From NCBI RefSeq assembly GCF_026163695.1, contig NZ_JAOTID010000011.1:1-64000 (forward strand): DNA of 64,000 nt, written 5' to 3'. The notes beneath the pieces were generated by a model. The model did not search any database. It was not told the origin of the DNA and worked only from the letters and a program-made list of their open reading frames with translations. Position numbers and translations under genes: made by a program. The stretch is from Shumkonia mesophila. Lineage in GTDB: Bacteria; Pseudomonadota; Alphaproteobacteria; Rhodospirillales; Shumkoniaceae. Below are positions 49,552-59,366 of this stretch, one piece after another (the first letter of the stretch is position 1; each line of letters starts with the position of its first letter).

Positions 49552-50030
49552 CAGGCTGCACTCCGAAACAGTTTCACGTTGTCGACCGTCTTCTCGGCCA
49601 GGAACAGGATGTAGCTGGCACCAGCCAAGGGCCAGGCGATGTAGATATACACCATCGGCATGTCGGCCATTTCGGACGTCTGTTGCAGACTGGATGCGAC
49701 GAAGTGCTCGCCCCACAAAACGAAGACGACCGCTGCGATGAAGATGCAGATATCGACGAACAGGTTACGCACCGCTTCTGTGCGCTTGCTGACGGTGGGC
49801 GGCAGCAGGTCCACCGTGAAGTGGCTGCCGTCGCGCACCGCGATCATCGATCCGACGAGGATGATCCAGATGAAGCAGAAACGCGCCATCTCCTCGGTCC
49901 AGATGTACCGCGGGATGAACCCGATGTAGCTCGAGAAGATTTGCAGCGTTACCGGCACCATGAGCAGGAACATCAGTATCGTCAGGGCGAGTTTCAGGAA
50001 GCGGTAGTAGTAGTCTATGGCGCGTCTCAT
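49551..50030 (-). CDS. dctQ: TRAP transporter small permease (DctQ)
   Basis: 159 residues, four transmembrane helices. YIWTEEMARFCFIWIILVG and GSMIAVRDGSHFTVDLLP are the DctQ signature region (WTEEMARF core). ATG 50030 gives a normal N-terminus MRRAIDYYYRFLK. Located between dctP and dctM, overlapping dctM by one base. Confidence 0.94.
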   Translation of the reverse strand: MRRAIDYYYRFLKLALTILMFLLMVPVTLQIFSSYIGFIPRYIWTEEMARFCFIWIILVGSMIAVRDGSHFTVDLLPPTVSKRTEAVRNLFVDICIFIAAVVFVLWGEHFVASSLQQTSEMADMPMVYIYIAWPLAGASYILFLAEKTVDNVKLFRSAA

Positions 50031-50149
50031 TTGCGGATTCCCACGCGAACTACGGCAAGCGATGTCATGAGGTGAACCGGCGAAGGGGCCGACGGTGATC
50101 ATGACCGCCGGCCCCTCCGTCGAAAGGATTGTTGATCCCGTCCGTCAGG

Positions 50150-51148
50150 TTACTTGACGGCCTGGATCGCCTTGAAGAGGTCGGCCGCCCCGACGTCGGC
50201 GAAGAACTTCTCGACCATCGGCGCGGTGGCCGCCACCAGCTTGTCACGCTCGGTGAAGGGAACCATCTTCAGCTTCCCTTCCTTCTGCGACTGGGCCATC
50301 AACTTCGAGTCCTCGCTGGACTCGAGGATGCGGCCGTAGGTGCCGGCGTCCTTGCCCGCCTGGATGATGGCGTCCTGGAGGGCCTTCGGCAGCTTCTTGA
50401 AGGTCTTGTTGGCGAACCCGAGGGGCCGGATGGTGATGGCGTGCTGGGTCATCGCGATGTGCGGCCCGACTTCGTAAAACTTCATCTGCAGCAGGCCGGC
50501 GGCCTCGTTCTCGGCAGCGGCGATGCGGCCCGTCTGGATCGCGTTGTAGACTTCGGCGTAGGCGATCACGGTCGGGGCCATGCCGGCGGCCGCAAACGTC
50601 GAGCTCCAGATCGGCGCGCCCTGGACACGAACCGGCAGATTCTTGATCTCGGCCATGTTGGTGACCGGCTTGTTGACGATCAGGTTGCGGATGCCGCCGC
50701 CGCCGTAGCCGAGGATGATGACGTCGGCCCGCTTCAGGATGTCGTCGTCGATCGGCTTCAGCACGTCGCTCGACAGCACCTTGGCCCAATGCCCCATGTC
50801 CCTGAACAGGAACGGCGGGTCCATCAGGGTCGCCCACTTCGAATAGGTCGACATGTGCGCCGGCGAGACGACGGCATAGTCGACCGAGACGCCCTGGCTC
50901 ATGTAGTTGAAGAAGTCCTTCTCGAGGCCCAGTTCGCTGTTCAGGTGCATGACGAACTCGAGGGACTTGCCGCTCGTATTGTAAAGTGCGGTCAGTTCCT
51001 CGAACTTGCGCATCAGGCGCGTGAACGCATGGGTCTCGTCGAACTGGCTCGCCCCATGGAACGTGAAATCCGCGGCCTGAGTAGCCGGGACAGACATGAA
51101 ACCCGCAATGACTCCAACGCAGGTCATCCGGCCAATTTTCTTTAGCAT
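50150..51148 (-). CDS. dctP: TRAP transporter substrate-binding protein (DctP)
   Basis: 332 residues with a signal peptide ending TQA (about 1-25). DFTFHGASQFDETHAFTRL, MDPPFLFRDMGHWAKVL and NLPVRVQGAPIWSSTF carry the DctP layout, but the usual KIRTP motif is replaced by PVRVQGA, so the subgroup and ligand differ from the other three. First gene of the P-Q-M operon, divergent from an SDR plus Gfo/Idh pair across a region with three palindromes. Confidence 0.93.
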   Translation of the reverse strand: MLKKIGRMTCVGVIAGFMSVPATQAADFTFHGASQFDETHAFTRLMRKFEELTALYNTSGKSLEFVMHLNSELGLEKDFFNYMSQGVSVDYAVVSPAHMSTYSKWATLMDPPFLFRDMGHWAKVLSSDVLKPIDDDILKRADVIILGYGGGGIRNLIVNKPVTNMAEIKNLPVRVQGAPIWSSTFAAAGMAPTVIAYAEVYNAIQTGRIAAAENEAAGLLQMKFYEVGPHIAMTQHAITIRPLGFANKTFKKLPKALQDAIIQAGKDAGTYGRILESSEDSKLMAQSQKEGKLKMVPFTERDKLVAATAPMVEKFFADVGAADLFKAIQAVK

Positions 51149-51509
51149 GAGTTCTCCCTCCACGCTTTTTGACGTTTGCAGTGAAAAACACTCCCTGTCC
51201 ATCCATCCACGAAGGGGGGCGGGACAGTTTTGATCTTGTTCACCAAAGTACGATATCATCGTCTGACGGCTCCCGTAAACGGAGAAACCTCTGGTTTCCA
51301 GGGGCGGAACAAGACCCATGTTTCCGCACTAGCGGATTGAATTTCATTTATTTTTTCTCCCGTCAGGAGCGAGTTCCACCGAACTTCCACACTGGTGGGC
51401 AACAAAATTGTTGCCAATTTTGCCGTCATTCCCGAAAACAGCGCGTGGCGAGGGCACCGCAACGGATGCCCCGCAAGGAAATGCCGAAAAGGCGGAAGGA
51501 GAGAAGAGA
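51149..51509. promoter_or_regulatory. Divergent control region with three palindromes
   Basis: Between dctP and the SDR gene are ACGAT-ATC-ATCGT (51250-51262), GAAACC-TCT-GGTTTC (51284-51298) and GGCAACA-AAAT-TGTTGCC (51398-51415). Each is a perfect inverted repeat of 5-7 bp arms. They are distinct in sequence, suggesting more than one regulator; no regulator gene is adjacent. Confidence 0.5.
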
Positions 51510-52274
51510 ATGGAGATGCCGTTCGGGCTGACGGGCAAGGTGGCCCTGGTGACCGGGGGATCGCGCGGGATCGGCTGGGCGATCAGCCACGCCTTGGCGG
51601 CGGCCGGCGCCCACGTCGTGATCAACGGTCGCGACCCCAAGGCGCTGGAGGCGCGTGTCGCCGAGTTGGCGGCCGAAGGCCTGGCGGGATCGGCGGCGGC
51701 CTTCGACGTCGGCGACGAGGCGGGCATCGTGCGCGCCGTCGAGCAAACCGTCGAGCGCCACGGCCACCTCGACATTGCCGTCGCCAACGCCGGCATCAAC
51801 CATCGCGTCCCCCTGACCGAATTCGCGACCGCCGATTTCCAGCGCGTTCTCGATGTCAACCTCAATTCCTACTTCATCCTGGCGCGCGAAGCGGCGCGCC
51901 CGATGATCCGCCAACGCAGCGGCCGCATCATCGCCGTCGCCTCGATGATGGGACAAATCGCCCGGCCCGGCATCGCCGCCTATGTCGCCTCCAAGGGCGG
52001 CGCCGCCGCCCTCACCAAGGCGCTGGCCGTCGAACTGGGCGAGCACGGGATCACCTGCAACGCCATCTGCCCGGGGTTCACGCGCACCGACATGACCCAG
52101 ATCATGCAGGACAATTCGGAAATCACCACCTGGGTGGAGTCGCGGACTCCGCTCCGGCGCTGGGCGGACCCCCGCGAGGTGGCATCGGTGGCCGTTTTCC
52201 TGGCCTCCGAGGGGGCTTCCTACATCACCGGCCATTCGCTCAATGTGGATGGCGGTTTCGCGATCAACGCCTAA
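51510..52274 (+). CDS. SDR-family oxidoreductase
   Basis: 254 residues. TGGSRGIGWAI binds the cofactor, VANAGIN is the second landmark, IAVASMMG has the catalytic Ser, and YVASKGGAAAL the Tyr-Lys pair; the end GYITG form is YITGHSLNVDGGF. NGRDPKAL suggests NADP. Gluconate 5-dehydrogenase-like. I chose ATG 51510 with AAGGAGAG upstream. Leads into a Gfo/Idh gene 29 nt further; divergent from a TRAP operon. Confidence 0.9.
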   Translation: MEMPFGLTGKVALVTGGSRGIGWAISHALAAAGAHVVINGRDPKALEARVAELAAEGLAGSAAAFDVGDEAGIVRAVEQTVERHGHLDIAVANAGINHRVPLTEFATADFQRVLDVNLNSYFILAREAARPMIRQRSGRIIAVASMMGQIARPGIAAYVASKGGAAALTKALAVELGEHGITCNAICPGFTRTDMTQIMQDNSEITTWVESRTPLRRWADPREVASVAVFLASEGASYITGHSLNVDGGFAINA

Positions 52275-52303
52275 GTCGGGAAGATGAGAGGCAGGCAAAG
52301 ACC

Positions 52304-53290
52304 ATGAAGAAGGTGCGGTGGGGGATCGTCGGCTGCGGCGACGTGACCGAGATCAAGAGCGGCCCCGGCTTCCAGAAGGCCAGGGATAGCGAGCTGACCA
52401 TGGTCATGCGGCGCAACGGCGATCTGGCCCGCGACTACGCAAGGCGCCACGGCGTCGCCCGGTGGACCGACGACGCGGCCGAACTGATCGGCCATCCCGA
52501 GGTGGACGCCGTCTACATCGCGACACCGCCCAATGCCCATTCCGACTATGCATTGATGTGTGCGGCGGCCGGCAAGCCGGCCCTGGTCGAGAAGCCGATC
52601 GCTACGCACTACGAGGAAGGGGCGGTGATCGTCGAGGCTTTCCGGGCCGCCGGCGTTCCCCTTTTCGTCGCCTATTACCGGCGGGCCATGCCGCATTTCC
52701 TCAAAGTGAAGCAGGTGCTCGACGAGGGCACCATCGGCGCCCCCCGCACCGTGCACATCAGCCACTTCGAGCGTCCCGCCCAGCCCGGCCCCGGCGGCGC
52801 GCTCAACTGGCGGGTCGATCCGACGGTGGGCGGCGGCGGCATTTTCGTCGACATCGGCTGTCACGCCCTCGACTTCCTGGACTATCTGTTCGGGCCCGTC
52901 GCCGAGGTGGCCGGCTTCGCGGCCAACCGGGCCGGCCTCTACGCGGCCGAGGATCTGGTCAGCGCCGCCTTCACCTTCGAGAACGGCGTGCTGGGCAGCG
53001 GCGAATGGTGCTTCACGGCGCATCGCGCCTTCGAGCAGACCCGCATCGTCGGCACCGAGGGCGAGGTCGCGTTCTCGTTCTACGCGCCCCATCCGATCGT
53101 CGTCACCACCGCCGGCGGGGTCCAGGAGTTCGCCATCGGCTTTCCGCCGCACGTCCATCAGCCGCTCATCCAGACGGCGGTCGACCACCTGCTGGGGCGC
53201 GGCCAGTGCCCCAGCACCGGGGAAACCGGCATCCGCGCCACCCGCGTCATCGACATCGTGTTGCGGGCTTACGGCGAGAGGATTAAGTAA
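52304..53290 (+). CDS. Gfo/Idh/MocA-family oxidoreductase
   Basis: 328 residues. WGIVGCGDVTEIKSGPGF is the Rossmann start; ALVEKPIATHYEEG holds the conserved EKP; GGGIFVDIGCHALDFLDYLFG is the start of the C-terminal sheet with the active-site His. Oxidises a sugar or cyclitol with NAD(P). It is fairly distant from the one at 19805. Paired with the SDR upstream, opposite a TRAP operon: together they could oxidise the imported compound. Confidence 0.92.
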   Translation: MKKVRWGIVGCGDVTEIKSGPGFQKARDSELTMVMRRNGDLARDYARRHGVARWTDDAAELIGHPEVDAVYIATPPNAHSDYALMCAAAGKPALVEKPIATHYEEGAVIVEAFRAAGVPLFVAYYRRAMPHFLKVKQVLDEGTIGAPRTVHISHFERPAQPGPGGALNWRVDPTVGGGGIFVDIGCHALDFLDYLFGPVAEVAGFAANRAGLYAAEDLVSAAFTFENGVLGSGEWCFTAHRAFEQTRIVGTEGEVAFSFYAPHPIVVTTAGGVQEFAIGFPPHVHQPLIQTAVDHLLGRGQCPSTGETGIRATRVIDIVLRAYGERIK

Positions 53291-53394
53291 GGACCGACGC
53301 TCCTTCGCTCTGGCGCCGCCGGCAGCCGCCGCCTCTCCCATCTTCGGTGGAAGCGGAAGGCCGGGGTGGCGCGCAACCGGACTTAAACGTCGGT

Positions 53395-54657
53395 ATGGGA
53401 CATCTGCTTACCCGCTCGTCGATCATCCTCGGCGTGTTCTCGAACCGCGCCTTTGCCGTGTTCACGGCCGGCAACTCGGTTTCCCTGATCGGCCTGTGGG
53501 TGCAGCGGCTGGCGGTGGGCTGGCTGGCCTGGGACCTGACCCAGTCGGGGTTCTGGCTGGGCGCCGTGGCCTTCGCCGATCTGTTTCCGGTCGTCCTGGT
53601 CGGCCCCTTCGCCGGCGTTTTCGCCGACCGCCTCAACCAGCAACGCATCATCATCGTCTGCCGGGTACTGACCGCCATGCAGGCGGTGGCCCTGGCCGTC
53701 CTCGTGTTTGCCGGGGTGGCGACCATCGAGATGGTGTTCGCGCTCACGCTGTTCGGCGGCACCGTCACCGGCATCCAGCAGCCGGCCCGCCTGGCCATCG
53801 TGTCCAGCCTGGTCAGGCCCGAGCATCTGGGCTCGGCGGTCGCCATCAACTCCGTCGTCTTCAACCTCGCGCGCTTCGTCGGGCCGGCCATCGCCGGCGT
53901 GCTGATCACCTCGGCCGGCACCTTCGTCACCTTCGCGCTGGCCGCCGTCGGCCACGTCATCTCCGCCGCCACCTTCTGGCGGGTCCGCCTGGCGGCCCAG
54001 GAACCGGCGCCGCGGCACGGCATGATGGCCGACCTCGCCGAGGGCGCACGCTATGCCTTCAGCCACGCCGCCATCGGCCCGATGCTGATGCTGGCCGTCA
54101 TCGGGGCGCTGTTTGCGAGGCCGGTCTTCGAACTGCTGCCGGGATTCGCCGACGCCGTTTTCGGGCGCGGGGCGGGCGGCCTGGCGATCCTGACCTCGGC
54201 GGTCGGCATCGGTGCCATCGTCGCCGGCCTGTGGCTGGCCCAGCGGGGCGGGGTCAAGGGACTGACCGCCATTACGCTCGGCAGTTTCGCCGTCACCGGG
54301 CTGTTCAGCGCCGCCTTCGCCCTGACCGGATGGTTCTGGCTCGGCGCCCTGCTGATGGCGGCCGCGGGCGGTGCCATGGTCGTCAACGGCACCGGCACCC
54401 AGACGCTCATCCAGACGGCGGTGGCCCGCCACATGCGCGGGCGCGTCCTCGGCATTTGGGGCATCACCTTCCGGGGCGGCCCGGCGATCGGCGCCTTCGT
54501 CATGGGGTGGCTGGCGGAATATTGGGGATTTGGACCGCCGGTGGCGCTGGGTGGCGTGCTCTGCCTGGTGGCGGCGGTGGTGATGTATCCTCGCCGGGCC
54601 CGCCTGGCCCAGGTGCTGGAGGGGGACTCCGCCGTCGCCCGCGGCGTCGCCGAATAA
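53395..54657 (+). CDS. MFS transporter, MFS_3/EntS-like exporter
   Basis: 420 residues, twelve predicted helices. GNSVSLIGLWVQRLAVGWL is the typical MFS_3 start, and FAGVFADRLNQQRIIIVCR carries the conserved loop 2-3 motif (G-x-x-x-D-R). Members export siderophores or drugs. ATG 53395 gives MGHLLTRSS; a GTG at 53347 is a weaker option. No partner gene is adjacent, so the cargo is unknown. Confidence 0.9.
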   Translation: MGHLLTRSSIILGVFSNRAFAVFTAGNSVSLIGLWVQRLAVGWLAWDLTQSGFWLGAVAFADLFPVVLVGPFAGVFADRLNQQRIIIVCRVLTAMQAVALAVLVFAGVATIEMVFALTLFGGTVTGIQQPARLAIVSSLVRPEHLGSAVAINSVVFNLARFVGPAIAGVLITSAGTFVTFALAAVGHVISAATFWRVRLAAQEPAPRHGMMADLAEGARYAFSHAAIGPMLMLAVIGALFARPVFELLPGFADAVFGRGAGGLAILTSAVGIGAIVAGLWLAQRGGVKGLTAITLGSFAVTGLFSAAFALTGWFWLGALLMAAAGGAMVVNGTGTQTLIQTAVARHMRGRVLGIWGITFRGGPAIGAFVMGWLAEYWGFGPPVALGGVLCLVAAVVMYPRRARLAQVLEGDSAVARGVAE

Positions 54658-54678
54658 GCGCGCCACCCGCCGTCGGCG

Positions 54679-54793
54679 TCAGACGGCCGCCGTTGCCTCT
54701 GTCCTGACCGGCGGCAGCTTCAGCCGGAATTCGGTGCCGTCCCGGCTGCGGTTGCCCCCCGAAAGCCGTTCGCCGTGGCTCTCGGCCGGGCTG
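54679..54793 (-). pseudogene. C-terminal remnant of a sensor histidine kinase
   Basis: The minus-strand frame ending at 54679 reads GTEFRLKLPPVRTEATAAV before its stop, with SHGERLSGG upstream. GTxFxLxLP is how histidine-kinase ATPase domains end. The N, G1 and G2 boxes are missing and the frame runs out near the UPF0182 promoter, so only a scrap remains. Confidence 0.45.
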
Positions 54794-54910
54794 TCGGCGC
54801 CAGTCCGGCGTCGTGGCACGGGGGGCGCGGATATGCTAGGATTCCCGGGCGATCCGCACTGTCCACTGGTTCCGGCCGAGGGAGCGCCCGAGCGTTCCGG
54901 GAGGGTGACC

Positions 54911-57631
54911 ATGCCGATATCCTTGCGACGCGGCCCCGGTGTCTGGCTTGTCGCTGCCGTCCTGCTCCTCTCCCTGCTTCTGGTCATCGGGCTGCTTGGC
55001 TGGACCGTCGAGTGGCTGTGGATGCGCGAGCGCGGCTATGTCGAGGTCTTCTGGCGCATCCGGCTGACCCAGGTCGGCCTGTTCCTCGCCGCCCTGCTGC
55101 CGGTGTTCCTGTATTTCTGGGCCAACGCCCGGGCGGTGCGCCGCGCCGTCGCTGGGGGCCAGGCCGCAGGGGGCGGGCCGTGGACGCCCAGGATGGCCGC
55201 CGGCCAGATGCCGGATTGGGTGGCGGGGACGGCCGCCGTCGTGGTCCCGTTTCTGGGCGCCGTGGTGGTGGCCATGATCGTCGCTGGAACGTGGGACGAC
55301 TTCCTGCGCCTGCGCTTCGCCCAGCCCTTCGGCCGCAGCGAGCCGGTGCTGGGGCGCGAGGCCGGGTTCTATGTCTTCACCCTGCCGTTTCTCGAAGACT
55401 GTCAGAGCATCCTGGTCGGGGTGAGCGTCATCGGGCTTGGCGTCCATCTTCTCGCCTATCACCAATACGATTTTCTGCGGGCATGGAAGACGCTGGACGA
55501 AAGGGTGCGGCGGCGGCTCTTGCGCAACCTTGCCGCCAACGCGGCGCCGTTCTTCCTGGCCTGGGGCGGCGGCTACTATCTCGACCGCTTCCACCTGCTC
55601 CATGAATCCGGCGGCACCGTGTTCGGCCCCGGCTATACCGACGTCACCGTCGTGCTGCCGGTCCTGGCCGTCATGGCGGGGGCGTCGGTCGCCCTCGTCG
55701 CCGTCATCCTGGCGGGGGCGGCGAGGAACCGGATGCAATGGCCGCTGCTGGGCATCGGCAGCTACGCACTGATCGCCGCGGTCGTCCTTCTGGCGCTGCC
55801 GGCCCTGTTCCAGCAGTTCGTCGTCAAGCCCAACGAGCTGGAGATGGAGTCGCCCTACCTGCGCCACAACATCGCCTTCACCCGCCTGGGGTTCGGCCTG
55901 GAGAGGGTGGAGGAGCGATCCTATCCGGCGGTGACCGAGCTGACCTATGACGAAGCCCTGGCCAATACCGATACGCTCGACAACATCCGCCTGTGGGATT
56001 GGCGGCCCTTGCATCAGACCTACCGGCAGATGCAGGAGATCCGCCTCTACTACGAATTCTACAACATCGACGTCGATCGCTATGCGATCGACGGCCGGCT
56101 GCGCCAGGTGCTGCTGGCGGCGCGCGAGTTGGGCGACCGGCTGCCCGGCCAGTCCAACACCTGGGTCAACCGCATCCTCCAGTACACCCACGGCTATGGC
56201 CTGGCGATGAGCCTGGCGGCGCACGAGGATGCCGCTGGCGAGGGGCTGCCCAAGCTGGTGGTCAAGGACCTGCCGCCGGCGGCCTCGGGGGGGCTCAGGG
56301 TCGACCGCCCGGCCATCTATTTCGGCGAGGCGATGGGCGGCTATCGCGTGGTCAACACCGGGATCGAGGAATTCGACTATCCGCGTGGCGACGACAACGT
56401 CTATGCCCGCTACCAAGGAACGGGTGGCGTGCCGCTGTCGTCATGGTGGCGGCGCCTGCTGTTCGCCTGGAACCGTTTCGACGTCAACATCCTGATCTCG
56501 TCCTACGTGACGCCGGAAAGCCGCATCCTGCTGTGGCGGCGGGTGGCCGAACGGGTGGCCAAGATCGCCCCCTTCCTGGCGCTCGATGCCGATCCCTACC
56601 TGGTGCTCAGCGACGGCAGGCTCTACTGGATCCAGGACGCCTATACGATGTCCCGCACCTTTCCCTATTCGGATTCCCGGGATACCGGCGTCAACTACAT
56701 CCGCAATTCGGTGAAGGTGGTGATCGACGCCTACGAGGGCAGCGTCGATTTTTACGTCGCCGACGAGGCCGATCCGATCCTTCGCGCCTATCGGGCGGCG
56801 TTCCCCGGCCTTTTCAAGCCGCTTTCGGCCATCACGCCCGACCTCAAGGCCCACCTGCGCTATCCGCAGGACCTGTTCTCGATGCAGGTGCGCAAGTACA
56901 GGCGCTACCACATGCAGAACCCGCAGGTCTTCTACAACAACGAGGACCTGTGGGCGCTGGCCAACGAGAAATACGGCGGCAAGCTGGGGCCGATGCTGCC
57001 CTATTACATCCTGATGCGCCTGCCCGGCGAAGCCCAGCTGCAGTTCCTGCTGATGATCCCGCTGACCCCGTACGACAAGGACAACATGATCGCCTGGATG
57101 GCGGCGCGCGCCGATTTTCCCGGCTATGGCGACCTCGTCGTCTACAAGTTTCCCAAGGAGCGGCTGATCTATGGCCCGTTGCAGATCGAGGCGCTGATCG
57201 ACCAGGACACCGTGATCGCCCGGCAGCGCAGCCTGTGGGACCAGCGCGGCTCGCGGGTGATTCGCGGCAACATCATGGTGATCCCGGTCAATCACGCCGT
57301 CCTTTACGTCGAGCCGGTCTACCTGATCGCCGAAACCAGCGACGTGCCGCAGCTCAAGCGGGTCATCGTCGCCTATAACGGCCGTGTCGCCATGGAACCG
57401 AGCCTCGACGAGGCGCTGGCCGCCGTCTTCGGCGCCAAGCGTTCGGACAGGGCGGCCGAGAGGGCGGACACCGGCGAGCCGGAGGAGATGGACCCGGCGT
57501 CCCCCGGCGGCGACGCGTTGGAGCGCGCCCGCGACGCCGTGGGGCGGGCCGACGCCGCGATGAAGCGCGGCGACTGGCGCGCTTTCGGCGCCGCCATGGA
57601 CGAGGTCAGGCGGGCGTTGGGCGGGGAATAG
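54911..57631 (+). CDS. UPF0182-family large membrane protein
   Basis: 906 residues. The first 300 or so residues form about seven transmembrane helices; the rest is a long soluble domain, likely outside the membrane. The PALFQQFVVKPNELEMESPYLRHNI region (as the separate segments VVKPNELEMESPYL and IAFTRLGFGLE) and NIRLWDWRPLHQTYRQMQEIRLYY taken as two shorter blocks are hallmarks of COG1615. The C-terminal 60 residues are acidic and Ala-rich. GGGAGGG precedes ATG 54911. The biochemical role of this family is unknown. Confidence 0.9.
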   Translation: MPISLRRGPGVWLVAAVLLLSLLLVIGLLGWTVEWLWMRERGYVEVFWRIRLTQVGLFLAALLPVFLYFWANARAVRRAVAGGQAAGGGPWTPRMAAGQMPDWVAGTAAVVVPFLGAVVVAMIVAGTWDDFLRLRFAQPFGRSEPVLGREAGFYVFTLPFLEDCQSILVGVSVIGLGVHLLAYHQYDFLRAWKTLDERVRRRLLRNLAANAAPFFLAWGGGYYLDRFHLLHESGGTVFGPGYTDVTVVLPVLAVMAGASVALVAVILAGAARNRMQWPLLGIGSYALIAAVVLLALPALFQQFVVKPNELEMESPYLRHNIAFTRLGFGLERVEERSYPAVTELTYDEALANTDTLDNIRLWDWRPLHQTYRQMQEIRLYYEFYNIDVDRYAIDGRLRQVLLAARELGDRLPGQSNTWVNRILQYTHGYGLAMSLAAHEDAAGEGLPKLVVKDLPPAASGGLRVDRPAIYFGEAMGGYRVVNTGIEEFDYPRGDDNVYARYQGTGGVPLSSWWRRLLFAWNRFDVNILISSYVTPESRILLWRRVAERVAKIAPFLALDADPYLVLSDGRLYWIQDAYTMSRTFPYSDSRDTGVNYIRNSVKVVIDAYEGSVDFYVADEADPILRAYRAAFPGLFKPLSAITPDLKAHLRYPQDLFSMQVRKYRRYHMQNPQVFYNNEDLWALANEKYGGKLGPMLPYYILMRLPGEAQLQFLLMIPLTPYDKDNMIAWMAARADFPGYGDLVVYKFPKERLIYGPLQIEALIDQDTVIARQRSLWDQRGSRVIRGNIMVIPVNHAVLYVEPVYLIAETSDVPQLKRVIVAYNGRVAMEPSLDEALAAVFGAKRSDRAAERADTGEPEEMDPASPGGDALERARDAVGRADAAMKRGDWRAFGAAMDEVRRALGGE

Positions 57632-57643
57632 GCGTCGCTTCCG

Positions 57644-59050
57644 TCACATCCGTCCCGACGGCCCGCGGGCGATGAACTGGCCGCCGCCCTCGCGGCCGTG
57701 CCAGGTTTCGCCCTCGACGATCATCGCCCCGCGCAGGAACACCTTCTTGATGCGCCCGGTCGCCGCGAAGCCCTCGAACAGCGTGTAGTCCATGCGGCCG
57801 TGGCCGTCGGCGGCGCGGATCGTCCAGCGCTCCTCGGGGTCGAGCAGCACGAGGTCGGCGTCCGAGCCGACGGCGATGGTGCCCTTCTTCGGGTAGAGGC
57901 CGAACAGCTTGGCCGGCGCGGTGGCGGTGAGATCGACGAAGCGGCTGGGCGAGATGCGGCCGGCGGCGACGCCGCCGCTGTAGAGGACGTGCAGGCGCTC
58001 CTCGATCCCTGGGGCGCCGTTGGGCACCTTGTGAAAGGCCTCGCCGCCCGCCCGCTTGGAGTGTTTCGCCCCATAGGGTTCGGCGGCGAAGGTGTAGGGG
58101 CAGTGGTCGGTGGACACCGCCGACAGATCACCGGCCGCGATGCCCCGCCACAGCGCCTCGACGTGCTCGGCGGCGCGCAAGGGCGGGCTCATGATGACCT
58201 TGGCGCCCTCGAAACCGGGCCGGTCGTATTCGGCGTCGGTGAGGAAAAGATAGTGCGTGCAGGTCTCGGCATGGACGGCTAATCCCCGCCGCCGGGCCCC
58301 GGCGACCGCCTCCAGGGATTGGCGGGCCGACAGGTGGACGATGTAAAGCGGCGTGCCGGTCACCTCGGCCAGGGCGATCACCCGCTGGGTCGCCTCGCCC
58401 TCGGCCACCGGCGGGCGGGTCAGCATGTGGTGGCGGGGCGCCAGGTTGCCGGCGGCGACGGCCTCTGCGACCAGCATCTGGATGATGTGGCCGTTCTCGC
58501 AATGGACGCTGATCTGCCCGCCGTGGCGGCCGGCCGCGCGCATCGCCTGCAACAGCGTGCCGTCGTCGACCATCAGGGCGCCGGGATAGGCGGTGAACAG
58601 CTTGAAGCTGGTGACGCCTTCTTCGGTCATCAGCCGTTCCATCTCGGCGGCGGTGGAGGGGCCGAAATCGACGATGATCATGTGGGCGCCGACGTCGATG
58701 GGCGTGCACGCGGCCCGCTTGCGCCACGCCTCGAGGCTGGCTGGCAGGCTGCCGCCGCGGATCTGGTTGCAGAAGTCGACGACCGTCGTGGTGCCGCCGA
58801 AGGCGGCCGCCTTGCCGCCGGAAGCGAAGGTGTCGACCGTATGGGATGTGGCCGACTCGGAGTCGAGATGGGTGTGGACGTCGACGCCGCCGGGCAGGAC
58901 CAGGAGACCGCTCGCGTCATGGGTTTCCAGACCGTTTTCGGCGGCCAGGTTATGGCCGATGGCGGCGATGCGGCCGTCCTCGATAAGGATGTCGGCCATA
59001 TAATCGTCGGCGGCGGTGACGATCCGTCCGTTCTTGATCAGCGTCCTCAT
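57644..59050 (-). CDS. Dihydropyrimidinase/hydantoinase
   Basis: 468 residues of the amidohydrolase superfamily. It would open the ring of dihydropyrimidines or hydantoins. Metal ligands H59 and H61 (DVHTHLD), the carbamylated K150 (TSFKLFTAYPG), H183 (SVHCEN), H239 (YIVHLSA) and the Asp in VSTDHCPYTF are all present. Length is normal. ATG 59050 gives MRTLIKNGRIVTA, the family start. Preceded by a small membrane-protein gene 23 nt upstream. No thiolase- or ureidopropionase-type partner is nearby. Confidence 0.94.
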   Translation of the reverse strand: MRTLIKNGRIVTAADDYMADILIEDGRIAAIGHNLAAENGLETHDASGLLVLPGGVDVHTHLDSESATSHTVDTFASGGKAAAFGGTTTVVDFCNQIRGGSLPASLEAWRKRAACTPIDVGAHMIIVDFGPSTAAEMERLMTEEGVTSFKLFTAYPGALMVDDGTLLQAMRAAGRHGGQISVHCENGHIIQMLVAEAVAAGNLAPRHHMLTRPPVAEGEATQRVIALAEVTGTPLYIVHLSARQSLEAVAGARRRGLAVHAETCTHYLFLTDAEYDRPGFEGAKVIMSPPLRAAEHVEALWRGIAAGDLSAVSTDHCPYTFAAEPYGAKHSKRAGGEAFHKVPNGAPGIEERLHVLYSGGVAAGRISPSRFVDLTATAPAKLFGLYPKKGTIAVGSDADLVLLDPEERWTIRAADGHGRMDYTLFEGFAATGRIKKVFLRGAMIVEGETWHGREGGGQFIARGPSGRM

Positions 59051-59073
59051 TCGTCTTCTCCAATGCAGCCGGG

Positions 59074-59274
59074 TCACTCGCCCTCGCGGCCCAGCAGGGC
59101 GCGCACGACGATGCCCCATAGAAAATAGCCCCCCAGTCCGAGGCCGGCGAAAATGGGCAGGCCCATCCAGCGTCCCCAGGGGGTGCCTTCGAGATCGAAG
59201 GCCGCCCACAGCCAGATCGGGCCCAGGATCAAGGCGGCGACCGCCAGCAGGCCCAAAAAGAAGCGCGTGCGCAT
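59074..59274 (-). CDS. Small two-helix membrane protein
   Basis: 66 residues from ATG 59274. Two hydrophobic stretches (about 5-27 and 38-60) with WGRW between them; ends in a charged GREGE tail. Lies 23 nt upstream of the dihydropyrimidinase on the same strand, so it is likely co-transcribed. No family recognised; it could assist a permease or be a short orphan. Confidence 0.55.
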   Translation of the reverse strand: MRTRFFLGLLAVAALILGPIWLWAAFDLEGTPWGRWMGLPIFAGLGLGGYFLWGIVVRALLGREGE

Positions 59275-59342
59275 GGTCCCCCGTTTCCCTTCCGACAACA
59301 TAGGGGGTTTGCCGGCTGGCGGGGAGTCCCGTCGCAACCGCC

Positions 59343-59366
59343 TTGATCAATGTATACTTGTATGGT
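59343..59366. promoter_or_regulatory. Candidate GntR/FCD operator near the TRAP promoter
   Basis: TTGATCAA (59343-59350), GTATAC (59352-59357) and TTGTATGG follow one another; GTATAC-type cores with flanking TTG are common in FadR/FCD operators. It lies 155 bp upstream of dctP. A -10-like TATACT overlaps it, so binding would block initiation. The GntR gene of the same operon is the expected ligand. Confidence 0.4.
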
